Assembly (NCBI RefSeq): GCF_033097365.1
Contig: NZ_AP028461.1
Location: 11,869,501 to 11,933,500 of the forward strand
Direction of reading: 5' to 3'
From: Actinoplanes sichuanensis
GTDB taxonomy: Bacteria; Actinomycetota; Actinomycetes; Mycobacteriales; Micromonosporaceae
Length of the DNA: 64,000 nucleotides
The translations under genes and the position numbers were made by a program. The notes beneath the pieces are model-generated. The model saw nothing but the letters and a program-made list of their open reading frames with translations, was not told where the DNA came from and searched no databases. Numbering within the stretch: position 1 is the stretch's first letter; every line of letters begins with the position of its first letter. Shown piece after piece: positions 1-9,169 of this stretch.

Positions 1-365
1 GCGAAGTCCCAGCCGACGAAGCCGGTGAGGCGACGGCCGGCGCGGGTCGCGTTGTACGGCGCGGCGTCGTTGTGCCCGATGATCAGGCCGGGCTCCCAGG
101 CCCCGCCCTTGCGCCAGACCGCGTCGGCCGGCGGCACGAAATCGGCGACCGCTTCGTGGTACTCGCGCAGCCACTGGGCGACCTGCCAGAGGGTGTCGTC
201 CTCCCGGGTCCACTCCGGCCAGGGCAGGGCGGCACCTGTCGGGGTGCCGTCGACGGGCGGGGCGCCGTCGAATCCCGAGTCTTCGAGATGGTGCAGTAGC
301 GCCCGTACCGCGGGGGCCCAGGGTTCCTCGACCGGGACGCCGGGTAACTCCGCGTCGATGTTCAT
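1..365 (-). CDS. Phosphotransferase (APH/choline kinase-like), C-terminus cut by window edge
   Basis: This is the N-terminal 121 residues of a protein running off the left edge. It starts at an ATG preceded by a GGAGG ribosome site 7 bases upstream. Near the visible end, GHNDAAPYNATR matches the catalytic loop HxDxxxxN of the aminoglycoside phosphotransferase/choline kinase fold, and RRLTGFVGWDF fits the following metal-binding strand, usually DWD, here GWD. Members phosphorylate small-molecule hydroxyls with ATP; the substrate cannot be told. The Asp-to-Gly change in the usual metal-binding Asp-Trp-Asp could reduce activity, and the distal half that would settle this is outside the window. 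Confidence 0.75.
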   Translation of the reverse strand, partial: MNIDAELPGVPVEEPWAPAVRALLHHLEDSGFDGAPPVDGTPTGAALPWPEWTREDDTLWQVAQWLREYHEAVADFVPPADAVWRKGGAWEPGLIIGHNDAAPYNATRAGRRLTGFVGWDF

Positions 366-461
366 GATCAACCTCCGGGATGGACGGTAGTCCGGAGATC
401 ATCGATCATGCATCGGCCTGTTGTCCGACCGGAAGCTGCCGGATGAAGGAAATCATGCAGG

Positions 462-502
462 TCCGTGTCTCGCGACCCGATGAAGGGGCCACGAGACACG
501 GA
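462..502 (-). terminator. Hairpin downstream of fadB
   Basis: A perfect 11-bp inverted repeat (TCCGTGTCTCG and its complement) with a 19-nt loop lies 18 nt after the fadB stop. There is no T-run, so it may act as a weak or factor-assisted terminator or as an mRNA 3' stabiliser. Confidence 0.5.
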
Positions 503-519
503 TCACCGAACCGGACCGG

Positions 520-2664
520 TCAGGCGAAGATCTCCCCGGCGTCGGCCTTGGCGACCAGCAGCGGCGGCGGGGTGAACCGGGCGCCGTAGCGGTCGGCCAG
601 TTCCCGGGCGCGGGCCACGAAACCGGGCAGACCGCCCTCGTACTGGTTGATGTACTGCAGGACGCCACCGGTCCAGCCCGGGTAGCCGATGCCGAAGATC
701 GAGCCGATGTTGGCCTCGGCGACCGACAGCAGCACCCCCTCGTCCAGGCACTTGACCGTCTCGATCGCCTCGATGAAGAGCAGCCGCTCCTTGAGGTCCT
801 CGAACGGGATCGCGACGTCCGGCTTGGCGAAGGCGGACAGTCCCGGCCACAGCCCGGTGCGCTTGCCATCGGTGTACTCGTAGAAGCCGGCCCCGCCGGA
901 GCGGCCGGGCCGCCCGAACTCGTCGATCATCCGGTCGATGACCACGTCGGCCGGGTGCACCTCGTACTCCTGACCGGCGGCGGCCGCCGCGGCCCGGTAC
1001 TCGTTGCGGATCTTGCGGGGCAGGGTGAGGGTCAGCTCGTCCATCAGCTGCAGCACCGGTGCCGGGTAGCCGGCCTGGCTGCCGGCCTGCTCGATGCTGG
1101 CCGGCGCGACACCCTCGGCGAGGAGTGCGATGCCCTCGTTGGTGAAGGTTCCGATGACCCGGCTGGTGAAGAAGCCGCGGCTGTCGTTCACCACGATCGG
1201 CGTCTTGCGCAGCTTACGAACCACGTCGAGCGCACGGCGTACCGTCAGATCGCTCGTCTTCTCGCCCTTGATCACTTCGACCAGGGGCATCTTGTCGACC
1301 GGGGAGAAGAAGTGCAGGCCGATGAAGTCGGCCTCGCGGCTGACCCCCTCGGCGAGCAGGGTGATCGGCAGTGTCGAGGTGTTGGAGCAGAGCAGCGCGT
1401 CGGGCGCGACGACACCCTCGATCTCGGCGAACACCTTGTGCTTGAGCGCCGGGTCCTCGAAGACCGCCTCGATCACCAGGTCGGCACCGGCCAGGTCGGC
1501 GATCTGGTCGGTGGCGGTGATCAGGTCGAGCAGGGCCCGACCCTTCTCCTCGGTGATCCGGCCGCGGGCGACGTCCTTGGCGACCAGCTTCTCCGAGTAG
1601 CCCTTGCCGCGCAGCGCGCCGTCGAGGGAGACGTCGCGCAGCACCACCGGCAGGCCGGAGCGGGCCGAGACGTACGCGATCGCGGCACCCATCATGCCGG
1701 CGCCGAGCACGGCGACCTTGGTGATCGGCGGGACCTCGCCGATGTCGCGCTGGCTCACCTCGTTCAGATCGAAGAAGAACGCCTTGATCATGTTCTTGGC
1801 GACCGGCCCGGTGACCAGCTCGACGAAGTAGCGCGTCTCGATGACGAACGCGGTGTCGACGTCGACCTGGGCGCCCTCGACGGCGGCGGCCAGGATGTTG
1901 CGCGGCGCCGGGTAGTTCGCCCCCTTGAGCTGCTTGCGCAGGTTGGCCGGGAAGGCCGGGAGCATCGCGGCCAGCGCGGGCGTGGACGGCGTACCGCCGG
2001 GGATCTTGTAGCCCTTGGTGTCCCAGGGTTGGGCCGCCTCCGGGTTGGCCGCGATCCACTCGCGGGCCGCGGTGATCAGCTGCTCCGGGGTGTCCACGAT
2101 CTCGTGGATCAGGCCCAGCTGCAGTGCCTTGGCGACGCGGTGCCGGGTGCCCTTGAGCAGCACCTCCATCAGTGCGGTGGCCAGGCCGAGCAACCGGACG
2201 GTACGGACCACGCCGCCCCCGGCCGGCAGCAGGCCCAGGGTGACCTCGGGCAGGCCGATCTCGGTCTTCGGGTTGTTCAGCGCGATCCGCCGGTGGGTGG
2301 CCAGCGCCAGCTCCAGGCCGCCGCCGAGGGCCGACCCGTTGATCGCGGCGACGACCGGCTTACCCAGCGTCTCCAGCCGGCGCAGCTGGCCCTTGACCCG
2401 GGTGGACAGGTCGAACACGTCCTGCCCGCGGTCGGCCGGGACCGAGCCGAGCTGGTCCAGGTCGCCGCCGGCGAACCAGGAGTTCTTCGCCGACGTGATG
2501 ATCACGCCGGTGATCTGGTCGCGCTCGGCCTCCAGCCGGGAGACGGTCGCCTCCATGCTCGCCACATACGCGTCGTTCATGGTGTTGGCGCCGCGGCTCG
2601 GGTCGTCGAGGGTGAGCACGACGATGCCGTCGTCACCGCGGTCGTAGCGGATGGTCTCGGTCAT
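520..2664 (-). CDS. fadB: Fatty-acid oxidation complex alpha subunit: enoyl-CoA hydratase / 3-hydroxyacyl-CoA dehydrogenase
   Basis: A 714-residue fused enzyme of cytoplasmic beta-oxidation. Residues about 1-280 form the crotonase domain, with the oxyanion-hole region [16 protein letters not shown]. From about 310 comes the NAD-binding 3-hydroxyacyl-CoA dehydrogenase domain, with the Rossmann motif [19 protein letters not shown] and the downstream CSNTSTLPI and [15 protein letters not shown] signatures, followed by the C-terminal dehydrogenase domains. It hydrates trans-2-enoyl-CoA and oxidises the 3-hydroxyacyl-CoA; the adjacent thiolase does the last step. It lies 14 nt downstream of fadA in the same operon. 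The length matches FadB/FadJ proteins. The symbol is by function; actinobacterial copies are not strict orthologues of E. coli FadB. Confidence 0.95.
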   Translation of the reverse strand: MTETIRYDRGDDGIVVLTLDDPSRGANTMNDAYVASMEATVSRLEAERDQITGVIITSAKNSWFAGGDLDQLGSVPADRGQDVFDLSTRVKGQLRRLETLGKPVVAAINGSALGGGLELALATHRRIALNNPKTEIGLPEVTLGLLPAGGGVVRTVRLLGLATALMEVLLKGTRHRVAKALQLGLIHEIVDTPEQLITAAREWIAANPEAAQPWDTKGYKIPGGTPSTPALAAMLPAFPANLRKQLKGANYPAPRNILAAAVEGAQVDVDTAFVIETRYFVELVTGPVAKNMIKAFFFDLNEVSQRDIGEVPPITKVAVLGAGMMGAAIAYVSARSGLPVVLRDVSLDGALRGKGYSEKLVAKDVARGRITEEKGRALLDLITATDQIADLAGADLVIEAVFEDPALKHKVFAEIEGVVAPDALLCSNTSTLPITLLAEGVSREADFIGLHFFSPVDKMPLVEVIKGEKTSDLTVRRALDVVRKLRKTPIVVNDSRGFFTSRVIGTFTNEGIALLAEGVAPASIEQAGSQAGYPAPVLQLMDELTLTLPRKIRNEYRAAAAAAGQEYEVHPADVVIDRMIDEFGRPGRSGGAGFYEYTDGKRTGLWPGLSAFAKPDVAIPFEDLKERLLFIEAIETVKCLDEGVLLSVAEANIGSIFGIGYPGWTGGVLQYINQYEGGLPGFVARARELADRYGARFTPPPLLVAKADAGEIFA

Positions 2665-2678
2665 GGAAAGTGGTCCCC

Positions 2679-3893
2679 TCAGAGCCGTTCGACGATGGTG
2701 GCGATGCCCATGCCGCCGCCGATGCAGAGCGTGGCCAGGCCGTACCGGCCGCCGCGCCGCTCGAGCTCGTCGACGAGGGTGCCGAGGATCATGGCGCCGG
2801 TGGCGCCCAGCGGGTGGCCCATCGCGATCGCGCCACCGTTGACGTTGACCTTCTCCGGGTCGAGTTTGAGGTCGTCGATGAAGTGCAGCACGACCGCCGC
2901 GAACGCCTCGTTGATCTCCACCAGGTCGAGCTCGTCGACGGTGAGGCCGGCCTTGTCGAGCGCCTTGCGGGCGGCCGGGGCCGGGCCGGTCAGCATGATC
3001 GTCGGGTCGGCGCCGCTCAGGGCGGCCGAGACGATCCGGGCGCGCGGGGTGAGGCCGGCGCGCTGCCCGGCCCGCTCGGAGCCGATCATGACGAGGGCGG
3101 CGCCGTCCACGATGCCGGACGAGTTGCCCGGGCTGTGCACGTGGTTGATCTTCTCGACCCAGTGGTATTTCTGCAGTGCCACGGCGTCGAAACCGCCCTG
3201 GTCGCCGATCACCGCGAAGGAGGCCGGCAGTCGGCCCAGGCTCGCCACCGTGCTGTCTGCGCGGATGTGCTCGTCGCGGTCGAGGATGAGCAGGCCGTTG
3301 CGGTCACGGACCGGTACCACCGAGCGGTCGAACCAGCCGTTCTGCCAGGCGCGGGCGGCTTTCTGCTGGGAACCGACGGCATACGCGTCGACGTCCTCGC
3401 GGCTGAAGCCGTCCATCGTGGCGATCAGGTCGGCGCTGATGCCCTGCGGGATGAAGTCGGTGTCGAGGGCGGTCTCCGGGTCCATCGCCCAGGCGCCGCC
3501 GTCGGAGCCCATCGGCACCCGCGACATCGACTCGACGCCACCGGCGAGGACCAGGTCCTCCCAGCCGGAGCGCACCTTCTGTGCGGCGATGTTGACCGCC
3601 TCCAGTCCCGAGCCGCAGAAGCGGTTGAGCTGGACACCGGACGTCTCGTAGGGCAGCCCGGCCGCGAGCGCCGCGGTCTTGGCGATGTCCGAGCCCTGGT
3701 CGCCGAGCGGGGACACCACGCCGAGCACGACGTCCTCGATGTCGGCCGGGTCCACCGACGGGAAGCGGCGGCGGAGCTCGTCGATCAGCCCGACCACCAG
3801 CGAGATGGGTTTGACTCCGTGCAGGGCTCCGTTCTTCTTTCCCCGGCCGCGCGGTGTGCGCACGGCGTCGTACAGATAGGCCTCGGTCGTCAT
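2679..3893 (-). CDS. fadA: Acetyl-CoA C-acyltransferase (thiolase)
   Basis: A 404-residue thiolase that cleaves 3-ketoacyl-CoA to acetyl-CoA and a shortened acyl-CoA. The nucleophilic cysteine is in [15 protein letters not shown]. The second half has [18 protein letters not shown], with the active-site His, and [15 protein letters not shown], with the C-terminal catalytic Cys, both in the expected places. It is first in the operon with fadB, a standard beta-oxidation pair. Its promoter lies in the 114-bp gap shared with the divergent double TetR regulator, which holds a 23-bp motif also found before fadD. Degradative thiolase is favoured over the biosynthetic type because of the fadB partner. 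Confidence 0.95.
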   Translation of the reverse strand: MTTEAYLYDAVRTPRGRGKKNGALHGVKPISLVVGLIDELRRRFPSVDPADIEDVVLGVVSPLGDQGSDIAKTAALAAGLPYETSGVQLNRFCGSGLEAVNIAAQKVRSGWEDLVLAGGVESMSRVPMGSDGGAWAMDPETALDTDFIPQGISADLIATMDGFSREDVDAYAVGSQQKAARAWQNGWFDRSVVPVRDRNGLLILDRDEHIRADSTVASLGRLPASFAVIGDQGGFDAVALQKYHWVEKINHVHSPGNSSGIVDGAALVMIGSERAGQRAGLTPRARIVSAALSGADPTIMLTGPAPAARKALDKAGLTVDELDLVEINEAFAAVVLHFIDDLKLDPEKVNVNGGAIAMGHPLGATGAMILGTLVDELERRGGRYGLATLCIGGGMGIATIVERL

Positions 3894-3907
3894 CGACAGC
3901 TCCCCTG

Positions 3908-3930
3908 CATGCGAATTGCGACTAACTTTT
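3908..3930 (-). promoter_or_regulatory. Candidate fatty-acid regulon operator upstream of fadA
   Basis: Read on the minus strand this 23-bp site begins AAAAGTTA and ends ATTCGCATG. The same two blocks with identical spacing occur on the plus strand at 5225-5247 before fadD; 18 of 23 positions agree. The site lies just upstream of the fadA start, in the divergent promoter region of the double TetR regulator, so that regulator is the natural candidate to bind it. The binding is inferred. Confidence 0.5.
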
Positions 3931-4007
3931 GCCGATGTTTCCGCTAGGTGTCAAGGATACGAAGCCAAAGGTCGGGCGAACCACAGATCACCGTTAGGCT
4001 GTGCTGC

Positions 4008-5213
4008 ATGAGCGTCGCCGCGGCCGGCGAACCGGCACCAGCAGAGGTCCGCAAACGCCCCAAGAACCGTAAGTCGCAGCTGGCCCTGGCCGCGGCCGAG
4101 ATGTTCTGCGACCGCGGTTATCACGGTGTGAGCCTCGACGAGATCGCCACCGCGGTCGGCATCAGCGGCCCGGCCATCTACCGGCACTTCTCCAACAAGT
4201 ACGCGATGCTCGTGCACGCCACCCGCCAGCTCGTCGAGACCGTGCTGGCCGCCACCGACCTGCCCGACGGCGGCGATCCGGAGCGGCGGCTGGACCATCT
4301 GCTCGCGGTGCTGGCCCGGCTCGCCGTCGACCACCGCCGGGTGGCCGGGCTCTACCAGTGGGAGTGGCGCTATCTGGAGCCGGAGCACCGGGAGGAGTTC
4401 CTGGCCGAGCTGAGCACGCTGGCCGCCCGACTGGCCGGCCCGCTGCGCGAGGTACGGCCGGAGCTCTCCGGGCGAGACACGTTCGCGCTGGTCCGGGCCG
4501 CGCTCAGCGTCTTCGGCAGCCTGGGCACGCACCGGGCGGCGATCGCCCGCGGTCGGGCCGAGGCGGTGCTGCGCCGGGTGGCGTGGGCGGTGCTGCGCGA
4601 CGAGCCGGCCACCCCGGTGTCGCCGATGCCCGAGTACCCGGCGCCGGAACCGACGGTGGGGGTGACCGCGCGACGGGAGATCCTGCTGGCCGAGTCGATC
4701 AAGCTGTTCCACCGCCACGGGTACCACGCGGTCGGCGTGGAGGACATCGGTCGAGCCGCGGGGATCAACGCGTCAAGCGTCTATCGTTACTTTCCCGGCA
4801 AGGCAGACATCCTGGCCGCCGCCTTCTATCGGGCCTCCGAGCGGGTCACCGAGTCCACCGCGGCCGCCCTGGCCGGGGCCGCCGGTGACGAGGACGCGCT
4901 GCGCCGGATGGCCGAGTCCTACGTGGAGCTGACCTTCGAGCGCAGCGCCCTGGTCTCGGTCTACCTCGCGGAGAACAACAATCTGCCCCAGGCGGACCGG
5001 CATGAACTGCGCAAGATGCAGCGCCTGCACGTCGAGGAGTGGGTGCGGTTGCTCGGCCGGCTGCGTCCCGGGCTGGCTGCGCCGGAGGCCCGGGTGCTGG
5101 TGCACGCCGGCCTCAACCTGGTCACCGATCTGAGCCGGCTGGTCCGCTTCGACCGCCGTTCGGGGATGGACAAGCACCTCACCCGGCTGACTCTGACCGT
5201 GCTGAAAGCCTGA
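4008..5213 (+). CDS. TetR-family regulator with two fused TetR units
   Basis: A 401-residue protein holding two complete TetR DNA-binding domains. The first helix-turn-helix is around residues 20-65 (AAEMFCDRGYHGVSLDEIATAV and on to AIYRHFSNK). The second is around 225-275 (KLFHRHGYHAVGVEDIGRAAG and on to SVYRYFPGK). Each is followed by its own helical ligand/dimerisation region. Ordinary TetR proteins are about 200 residues, so this is a tandem fusion and may act as an intramolecular pseudo-dimer. The ATG at 4008 was chosen because the homology starts just after it; an in-frame extension to 3948 is possible. It is divergent from fadAB and upstream of fadD, so control of fatty acid catabolism, with acyl-CoA as ligand, is likely but inferred. 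Confidence 0.9.
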   Translation: MSVAAAGEPAPAEVRKRPKNRKSQLALAAAEMFCDRGYHGVSLDEIATAVGISGPAIYRHFSNKYAMLVHATRQLVETVLAATDLPDGGDPERRLDHLLAVLARLAVDHRRVAGLYQWEWRYLEPEHREEFLAELSTLAARLAGPLREVRPELSGRDTFALVRAALSVFGSLGTHRAAIARGRAEAVLRRVAWAVLRDEPATPVSPMPEYPAPEPTVGVTARREILLAESIKLFHRHGYHAVGVEDIGRAAGINASSVYRYFPGKADILAAAFYRASERVTESTAAALAGAAGDEDALRRMAESYVELTFERSALVSVYLAENNNLPQADRHELRKMQRLHVEEWVRLLGRLRPGLAAPEARVLVHAGLNLVTDLSRLVRFDRRSGMDKHLTRLTLTVLKA

Positions 5214-5224
5214 TGAATCCCTGA

Positions 5225-5247
5225 AAAAGTTAAGCCGGATTCGCATG
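5225..5247 (+). promoter_or_regulatory. Candidate fatty-acid regulon operator upstream of fadD
   Basis: Twin of the site at 3908-3930: AAAAGTTA, a 6-bp gap with one shared base, then ATTCGCATG, in the same order and length. It sits 78 bp before the fadD start. A further GTTAGTGCG at 5264-5272 resembles the GTTAGTCGC of the fadA site. The shared site suggests that fadAB and fadD are controlled together. Confidence 0.5.
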
Positions 5248-5324
5248 GTCTCTTCCCAGGAAGTTAGTGCGCGTTTACAGTCGCGCCATAGCCGTCCGTC
5301 TTCGGCTTTCCCAGGAGGCAGCTC

Positions 5325-7151
5325 ATGGATTCCGACAGCCGGCAGCGGTGCGCCGACATAGCCCGCGACCTGACGATTCCCGCCCTGCTGCACCGCAACG
5401 CCACCGAGTACCCGGATCTGCCCGCGCTCAGCCTGCTCGGCTCCTCCGACACGCTGACCTGGAAACAGGTTCGCGACGAGGTCGCCGTGCTGTCCCGAGG
5501 GCTGGCCGACCTCGGCCTCGGCGCCGGTGACCGCCTACTGATCATGATGTCCAGTCGGCCCGAACACTGGCTGATCGACCTGGCCGCGGCGTCGCTCGGG
5601 GCGATCCCGTCCACCGTCTACGCCACCCTCTCCACCGACCAGCTGCGCTACCTGGCCCGCCACTCCCAGGCCGGGATCGTCGTGCTGGAGGACGACGCGG
5701 CGCTGGACCGCTGGCGGCCGATCCTCGACGACCTCCCGGAGATCCGCCGGGTGGTGGTGATCGACCGGGCCGCCGACGACCCGGACGGCCGGATCATCTC
5801 GCTGCGGCACGTCAGCATCCGCGGCGCCGCCGCGCACCAGGCCGACCCCGAGGCTTTCGAGAAGACCTGGCGGGAGGTACGGCCGGAGCAGCCCGTGACA
5901 CTGCTGTACACCTCCGGCACCACAGGCGACCCGAAGGGCGTCGTGCTCACCCACCACAACGTGCTCTACCAGTGCGTCGTCATGGAGAACACGATCGACA
6001 CCCCGGACCACGCCGCCTCCCTGGCCTACCTCCCGCTCGCGCACATCGCCGAACGGGTCCTCGGCGTCTACAACCCGATCTACCGGGCCGGTCATGTGAC
6101 CATCTGCCCCGACCCGACCCAGCTGCTCGCCGGCCTGGTCCGGGTCCGGCCGGTGTCGTTCTTCGGCGTACCCCGGATCTGGGAGAAGATGGTCGCGGGC
6201 GTGCAGGGTCAGCTCGCCGCGGCCGACCCGCCGGTGCAGGCCGCCGTCGAGACCGCCCGCGCGGTGGCCACCGAGGTGTATCGGCTGCGCGAGGCCGGGC
6301 AGCCGATCCCGGACGAGCTGGCCGCCCGGCACGCCGCCCTGGACGCGCAGGTCCTCAAGCCGCTGCGCGCCAAACTCGGCATGGACAACATGCTGTGGGC
6401 CGGCAGCGGGGCCGCGCCGATCCCGGTCGAGGTCCTGCTCTACCTGGCGAGCATCGGGATCGACGTGCTCGAGGTGTGGGGCATGACCGAGACCACCGGC
6501 ACGGCCACGATCAACACGCCGGAGAGTTTCCGGACCGGCTCGGTCGGGCGACCCAACGGCGGCATGGAGATCAGGCTGGCCGACGACGGCGAGATCCTGG
6601 TCCGCGGGCCGCTGGTCAGCGCCGGTTACCTGCGCGCCGACGGCGGGATCGAGCCGATCACCGACGCCGACGGCTGGCTGGCCACCGGTGACGTCGGGGT
6701 GCTCGACGACGCCGGGTTCCTGACCATCACCGACCGCAAGAAGGAACTCATCATCAACTCGAGCGGGAAGAACATCTCGCCCGCCCAGATCGAGAACCTG
6801 CTGCGGGCGCACCCGCTGATCGCCCAGGCCGTGGCGGTCGGTGACCGGCGGCCGTACGTCACCGCCCTGATCGTCCTCGACGAGGAGATCGCGCCGCTGT
6901 GGGCCCGCTCCAAGGGGCTGCCCGCCACCACCGTCGCCGAGTTGGCCGACGACCCGGTGCTGCGGGCCGAGATCGACGCCGCGGTGGCCGCCGCGAACGC
7001 GAAACTGTCCCGCCCCGAGCAGGTCAAGACGTACCGGGTGCTGACCCGCGGCTGGAGTCCCGAGTCAGGTGAGCTGACCCCGACGCTGAAGCTGCGGCGC
7101 CGGATCATCCAGGACCGTTACGCCGAGGAGATCGGGGCGCTCTACGGCTGA
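5325..7151 (+). CDS. fadD: Long-chain fatty acid--CoA ligase (AMP-binding)
   Basis: A 608-residue adenylate-forming ligase that activates free fatty acids to acyl-CoA with ATP, feeding the neighbouring FadAB. The P-loop motif LLYTSGTTGDPKGVVLTH is near residue 195. The AMP-binding VWGMTETTG follows near 385, and GWLATGDVGVLDDAGFLTITDRK near 450 provides the conserved adenylate-contacting Asp. The fatty-acyl ligase linker region follows. The start ATG has a GGAGG ribosome site 8 nt upstream. Length and motif order match bacterial FadD/FACL proteins with the long insert. Chain-length preference cannot be read from the sequence. Confidence 0.93.
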   Translation: MDSDSRQRCADIARDLTIPALLHRNATEYPDLPALSLLGSSDTLTWKQVRDEVAVLSRGLADLGLGAGDRLLIMMSSRPEHWLIDLAAASLGAIPSTVYATLSTDQLRYLARHSQAGIVVLEDDAALDRWRPILDDLPEIRRVVVIDRAADDPDGRIISLRHVSIRGAAAHQADPEAFEKTWREVRPEQPVTLLYTSGTTGDPKGVVLTHHNVLYQCVVMENTIDTPDHAASLAYLPLAHIAERVLGVYNPIYRAGHVTICPDPTQLLAGLVRVRPVSFFGVPRIWEKMVAGVQGQLAAADPPVQAAVETARAVATEVYRLREAGQPIPDELAARHAALDAQVLKPLRAKLGMDNMLWAGSGAAPIPVEVLLYLASIGIDVLEVWGMTETTGTATINTPESFRTGSVGRPNGGMEIRLADDGEILVRGPLVSAGYLRADGGIEPITDADGWLATGDVGVLDDAGFLTITDRKKELIINSSGKNISPAQIENLLRAHPLIAQAVAVGDRRPYVTALIVLDEEIAPLWARSKGLPATTVAELADDPVLRAEIDAAVAAANAKLSRPEQVKTYRVLTRGWSPESGELTPTLKLRRRIIQDRYAEEIGALYG

Positions 7152-7160
7152 GAACGGCAC

Positions 7161-7192
7161 CGGCCGGAACCCCGCGAAGGGTTCCGGCCGGC
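7161..7192. terminator. Bidirectional terminator between fadD and the small secreted protein
   Basis: A perfect 13-bp stem (CCGGCCGGAACCC paired with GGGTTCCGGCCGG) with a 6-nt loop sits between two converging genes. No long T-run follows on either strand, which is common in actinobacteria. Confidence 0.7.
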
Positions 7193-7201
7193 CGGTCGGC
7201 A

Positions 7202-7528
7202 TCAGTAGCAGAACTCGTCGAAACCGTCGGCGTAGCCGCGCTCCCAGCCCTTGTCGTAGCCGCGCATGTACTCGGACTCGCCGTAACTGTGCAGCTTCAT
7301 CATGGCCTTGGCCGAGTTATCACACTCGTCCCTGGCCTCACGCCAGCCGTCGCGGCGGCCGTCCCGGTAGCCCTTGCGGAAGGCCGGGCTCGGCCACGGG
7401 TCACTCGGCGTCACGATCTGCGTGGTGGGCGCCGGTGATGCGACGGCCGGAGCGGTCACCGCGGTGACCGCGGTACCGGCCAGGAAGAGCGTTCCGGCAG
7501 CGAGAGCGCAGCTCTTGCGAAGGTTCAT
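7202..7528 (-). CDS. Small secreted protein with GY-DG repeats, unknown function
   Basis: A 108-residue protein with a clear Sec signal peptide (basic MNLRK start, hydrophobic core, A-x-A-type cleavage near residue 30, AVASPAP). The mature part carries a repeated pattern: FRKGYRDGRRDGWREARDEC and, later, YMRGYDKGWERGYADGFDEFC. Both units have alternating Gly-Tyr/Asp-Gly and end in Cys, so the two cysteines could form a disulphide. I do not recognise a named family. It stands alone, converging on fadD. Confidence 0.7.
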   Translation of the reverse strand: MNLRKSCALAAGTLFLAGTAVTAVTAPAVASPAPTTQIVTPSDPWPSPAFRKGYRDGRRDGWREARDECDNSAKAMMKLHSYGESEYMRGYDKGWERGYADGFDEFCY

Positions 7529-7758
7529 TGTTCTTTCCTCCCCGTTGTCTCCGGGGCCGCCGGTTTGGCGTCCCCGGCGATTCCGAACCTACGCGCGGCC
7601 CGGTGGCGTGGCGGGAGAACCCGCGCCGGTGGCCCATTCGGCCCCGCAGAATCCGCCGTTCAGCCGACCAGGCATGGTGTGCTGAGTCATGTTTTAGCAG
7701 CTCACCGGCCGTTCGGATGACCTCGTTGAGGCGCGCTTACGGCAATATCCGTGCGGTC
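7529..7758. other. Intergenic region between divergent secreted-protein genes
   Basis: 230 bp between the small secreted protein and the GH26-like lipoprotein, carrying both promoters. I see no repeat, RNA gene or convincing coding frame in it. A reading frame continuous with the downstream enzyme runs through it, but the lipoprotein signal fixes the start at 7759. Confidence 0.5.
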
Positions 7759-8799
7759 ATGAACGCGTCGGAAGTGGGTGCCGCCTTGAAACGCCGTCAG
7801 CTGCTGTCCCTGCTGGCCCTCACCGGCATGGCGGGCTGCGGCACCTCCCCGACACCCTCCGGGACACCGGTCTCCACACCGTCGCCGGCCGTGACCGAGC
7901 GGCTCGGGTCGGCGCTCACGACGACCGCGGCACCGCCGTCCGCAGCACCGCCGTCCGCATCGCCCTTCCCGTCACCGTCCGCTACCGGGAAGCCGGGCGT
8001 CATGCTCGGTTCCTACCTCGCGCTCGGCGGGCGGACCCTGCGGCAGAGCCTCGCCCTGCGCCGGAGCCAACTCGACCGGGAACAGCGGATCGTGCACCGC
8101 TTCTACCCGTGGGACGGCTACGTGCCGACCGGCGAACCCGACGTCGCCCGCAGCAGCCTGCTGATGGTGTCGTGGCACGGCGCCCCGTGGGGCGGGATCC
8201 TCGACGGCGGCTCGGACGCGACGATCCGCTCGGTGGCCCGCAAGCTCAAGGCGATGAACCGCCCGATCCTGCTGCGCTGGGGCTGGGAGATGAACGGCGA
8301 CTGGTTCGACTGGTCCGGCGCCGCCAACGGCCGGAATCCGGCCGACTACGTGCGGGTGTGGCGCCGTCTGCGGGAGATCTTCGCCGACCAGGGCGCCACG
8401 AACGTGTCCTGGATCTGGAGCCCCAACTGGAACTCGTCCCCGGCCGAGCCGTGGAACCAGGTCCAGCGCTACTACCCGGGTGACGACCACGTCGACTGGG
8501 TGGGCATCTCCGGCTACAACTTCTACGGTGAGTCACCGTCCACACTGTTCGGCCCGGTCACCCGCCGCTACGGCGGACGCAAGCCGATCATCCTGAGCGA
8601 GACCGCCGCGGTGCAGGACAAGGCCCGTTACATCAAGCGCCTGCACACCTGGGTCGCCGACACCCCGGCGGTGCGGGCGGTCGTCTGGTTCGACACCGAC
8701 ATCCAGGAGGGCACCGACCACGACTTCCGGTTCGACACCGACCCGTCGGCCCTCGCCGCCTACCGCGCCATGGCCCGGGACCCCCACTTCAACGCCTGA
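7759..8799 (+). CDS. GH26-like beta-mannanase/endoglucanase lipoprotein
   Basis: A 346-residue secreted glycoside hydrolase. The N-terminus has a short basic and hydrophobic stretch ending in a lipobox-like GMAGC (Cys27), then a Pro/Ser/Thr-rich linker to about residue 78. The catalytic domain has the GH26 hallmarks: SWHGAPWGGI, the acid/base in RWGWEMNGDWFDWSG (Glu177), GISGYNFYG, and the nucleophile in PIILSETAA (Glu281). GH26 enzymes cleave beta-1,4-mannans or mixed beta-glucans. ATG 7759 is used because it places the lipoprotein signal at the N-terminus. It is probably anchored outside the membrane. The exact substrate is unknown. Confidence 0.82.
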   Translation: MNASEVGAALKRRQLLSLLALTGMAGCGTSPTPSGTPVSTPSPAVTERLGSALTTTAAPPSAAPPSASPFPSPSATGKPGVMLGSYLALGGRTLRQSLALRRSQLDREQRIVHRFYPWDGYVPTGEPDVARSSLLMVSWHGAPWGGILDGGSDATIRSVARKLKAMNRPILLRWGWEMNGDWFDWSGAANGRNPADYVRVWRRLREIFADQGATNVSWIWSPNWNSSPAEPWNQVQRYYPGDDHVDWVGISGYNFYGESPSTLFGPVTRRYGGRKPIILSETAAVQDKARYIKRLHTWVADTPAVRAVVWFDTDIQEGTDHDFRFDTDPSALAAYRAMARDPHFNA

Positions 8800-8812
8800 C
8801 CATCCGGTACGG

Positions 8813-9169
8813 CTACACGTCTGGCAGCCAGACGATCCCGTCCCGGCCCGGTGAGTTCCCGGCGGATAGGAAATCTTCCAGGGCTTTGCCGAGCCGGTGC
8901 AGCCCGGACCGGGTCCGGGGGTACCGCCGGCTGGTGACGAGGATCAGCCCGGCGTGGCTGAAGCCCTGGTGCGCCAGGCGCAGGAAATCGGCGACGTTCT
9001 CGGTCACCACAGACCTGTTGTTGCGAGCCGCCCAGGCCAGCACGTCCTCATCCGTCTTCGAGGCCAGACCGACCTCGATGTCCAGCACCGCGACCACGTC
9101 ATGCCCGGCGTCCCGGAGTTGTCGCGCCAGGTCCGGCGGATACATCTCGTCGAGAAGAACGCTGCTCAA
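8813..9169 (-). CDS. DUF5615 PIN-like toxin-type protein
   Basis: A 118-residue protein of the DUF5615 (Mut7-C/PIN-like) family. It opens with VLLDEMYPPDLARQLRDAGHDV, the usual LLDEnxxp...L...G.dv start with the acidic metal residue, and has TENVADFLRLA, the family TxNxxDF motif. These proteins are predicted RNases in toxin-antitoxin modules. Its start overlaps the stop of the upstream gene by 4 bases (ATGA), so the two are translationally coupled, and that gene is the likely antitoxin. No toxicity can be inferred from sequence alone. Confidence 0.82.
   Translation of the reverse strand: MSSVLLDEMYPPDLARQLRDAGHDVVAVLDIEVGLASKTDEDVLAWAARNNRSVVTENVADFLRLAHQGFSHAGLILVTSRRYPRTRSGLHRLGKALEDFLSAGNSPGRDGIVWLPDV

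Noticed and set aside
955..3651. Very long open frame on the plus strand opposite fadAB
   Set aside because: Mirror frame of strongly conserved fadB and fadA; the translated product is low-complexity with no family features.
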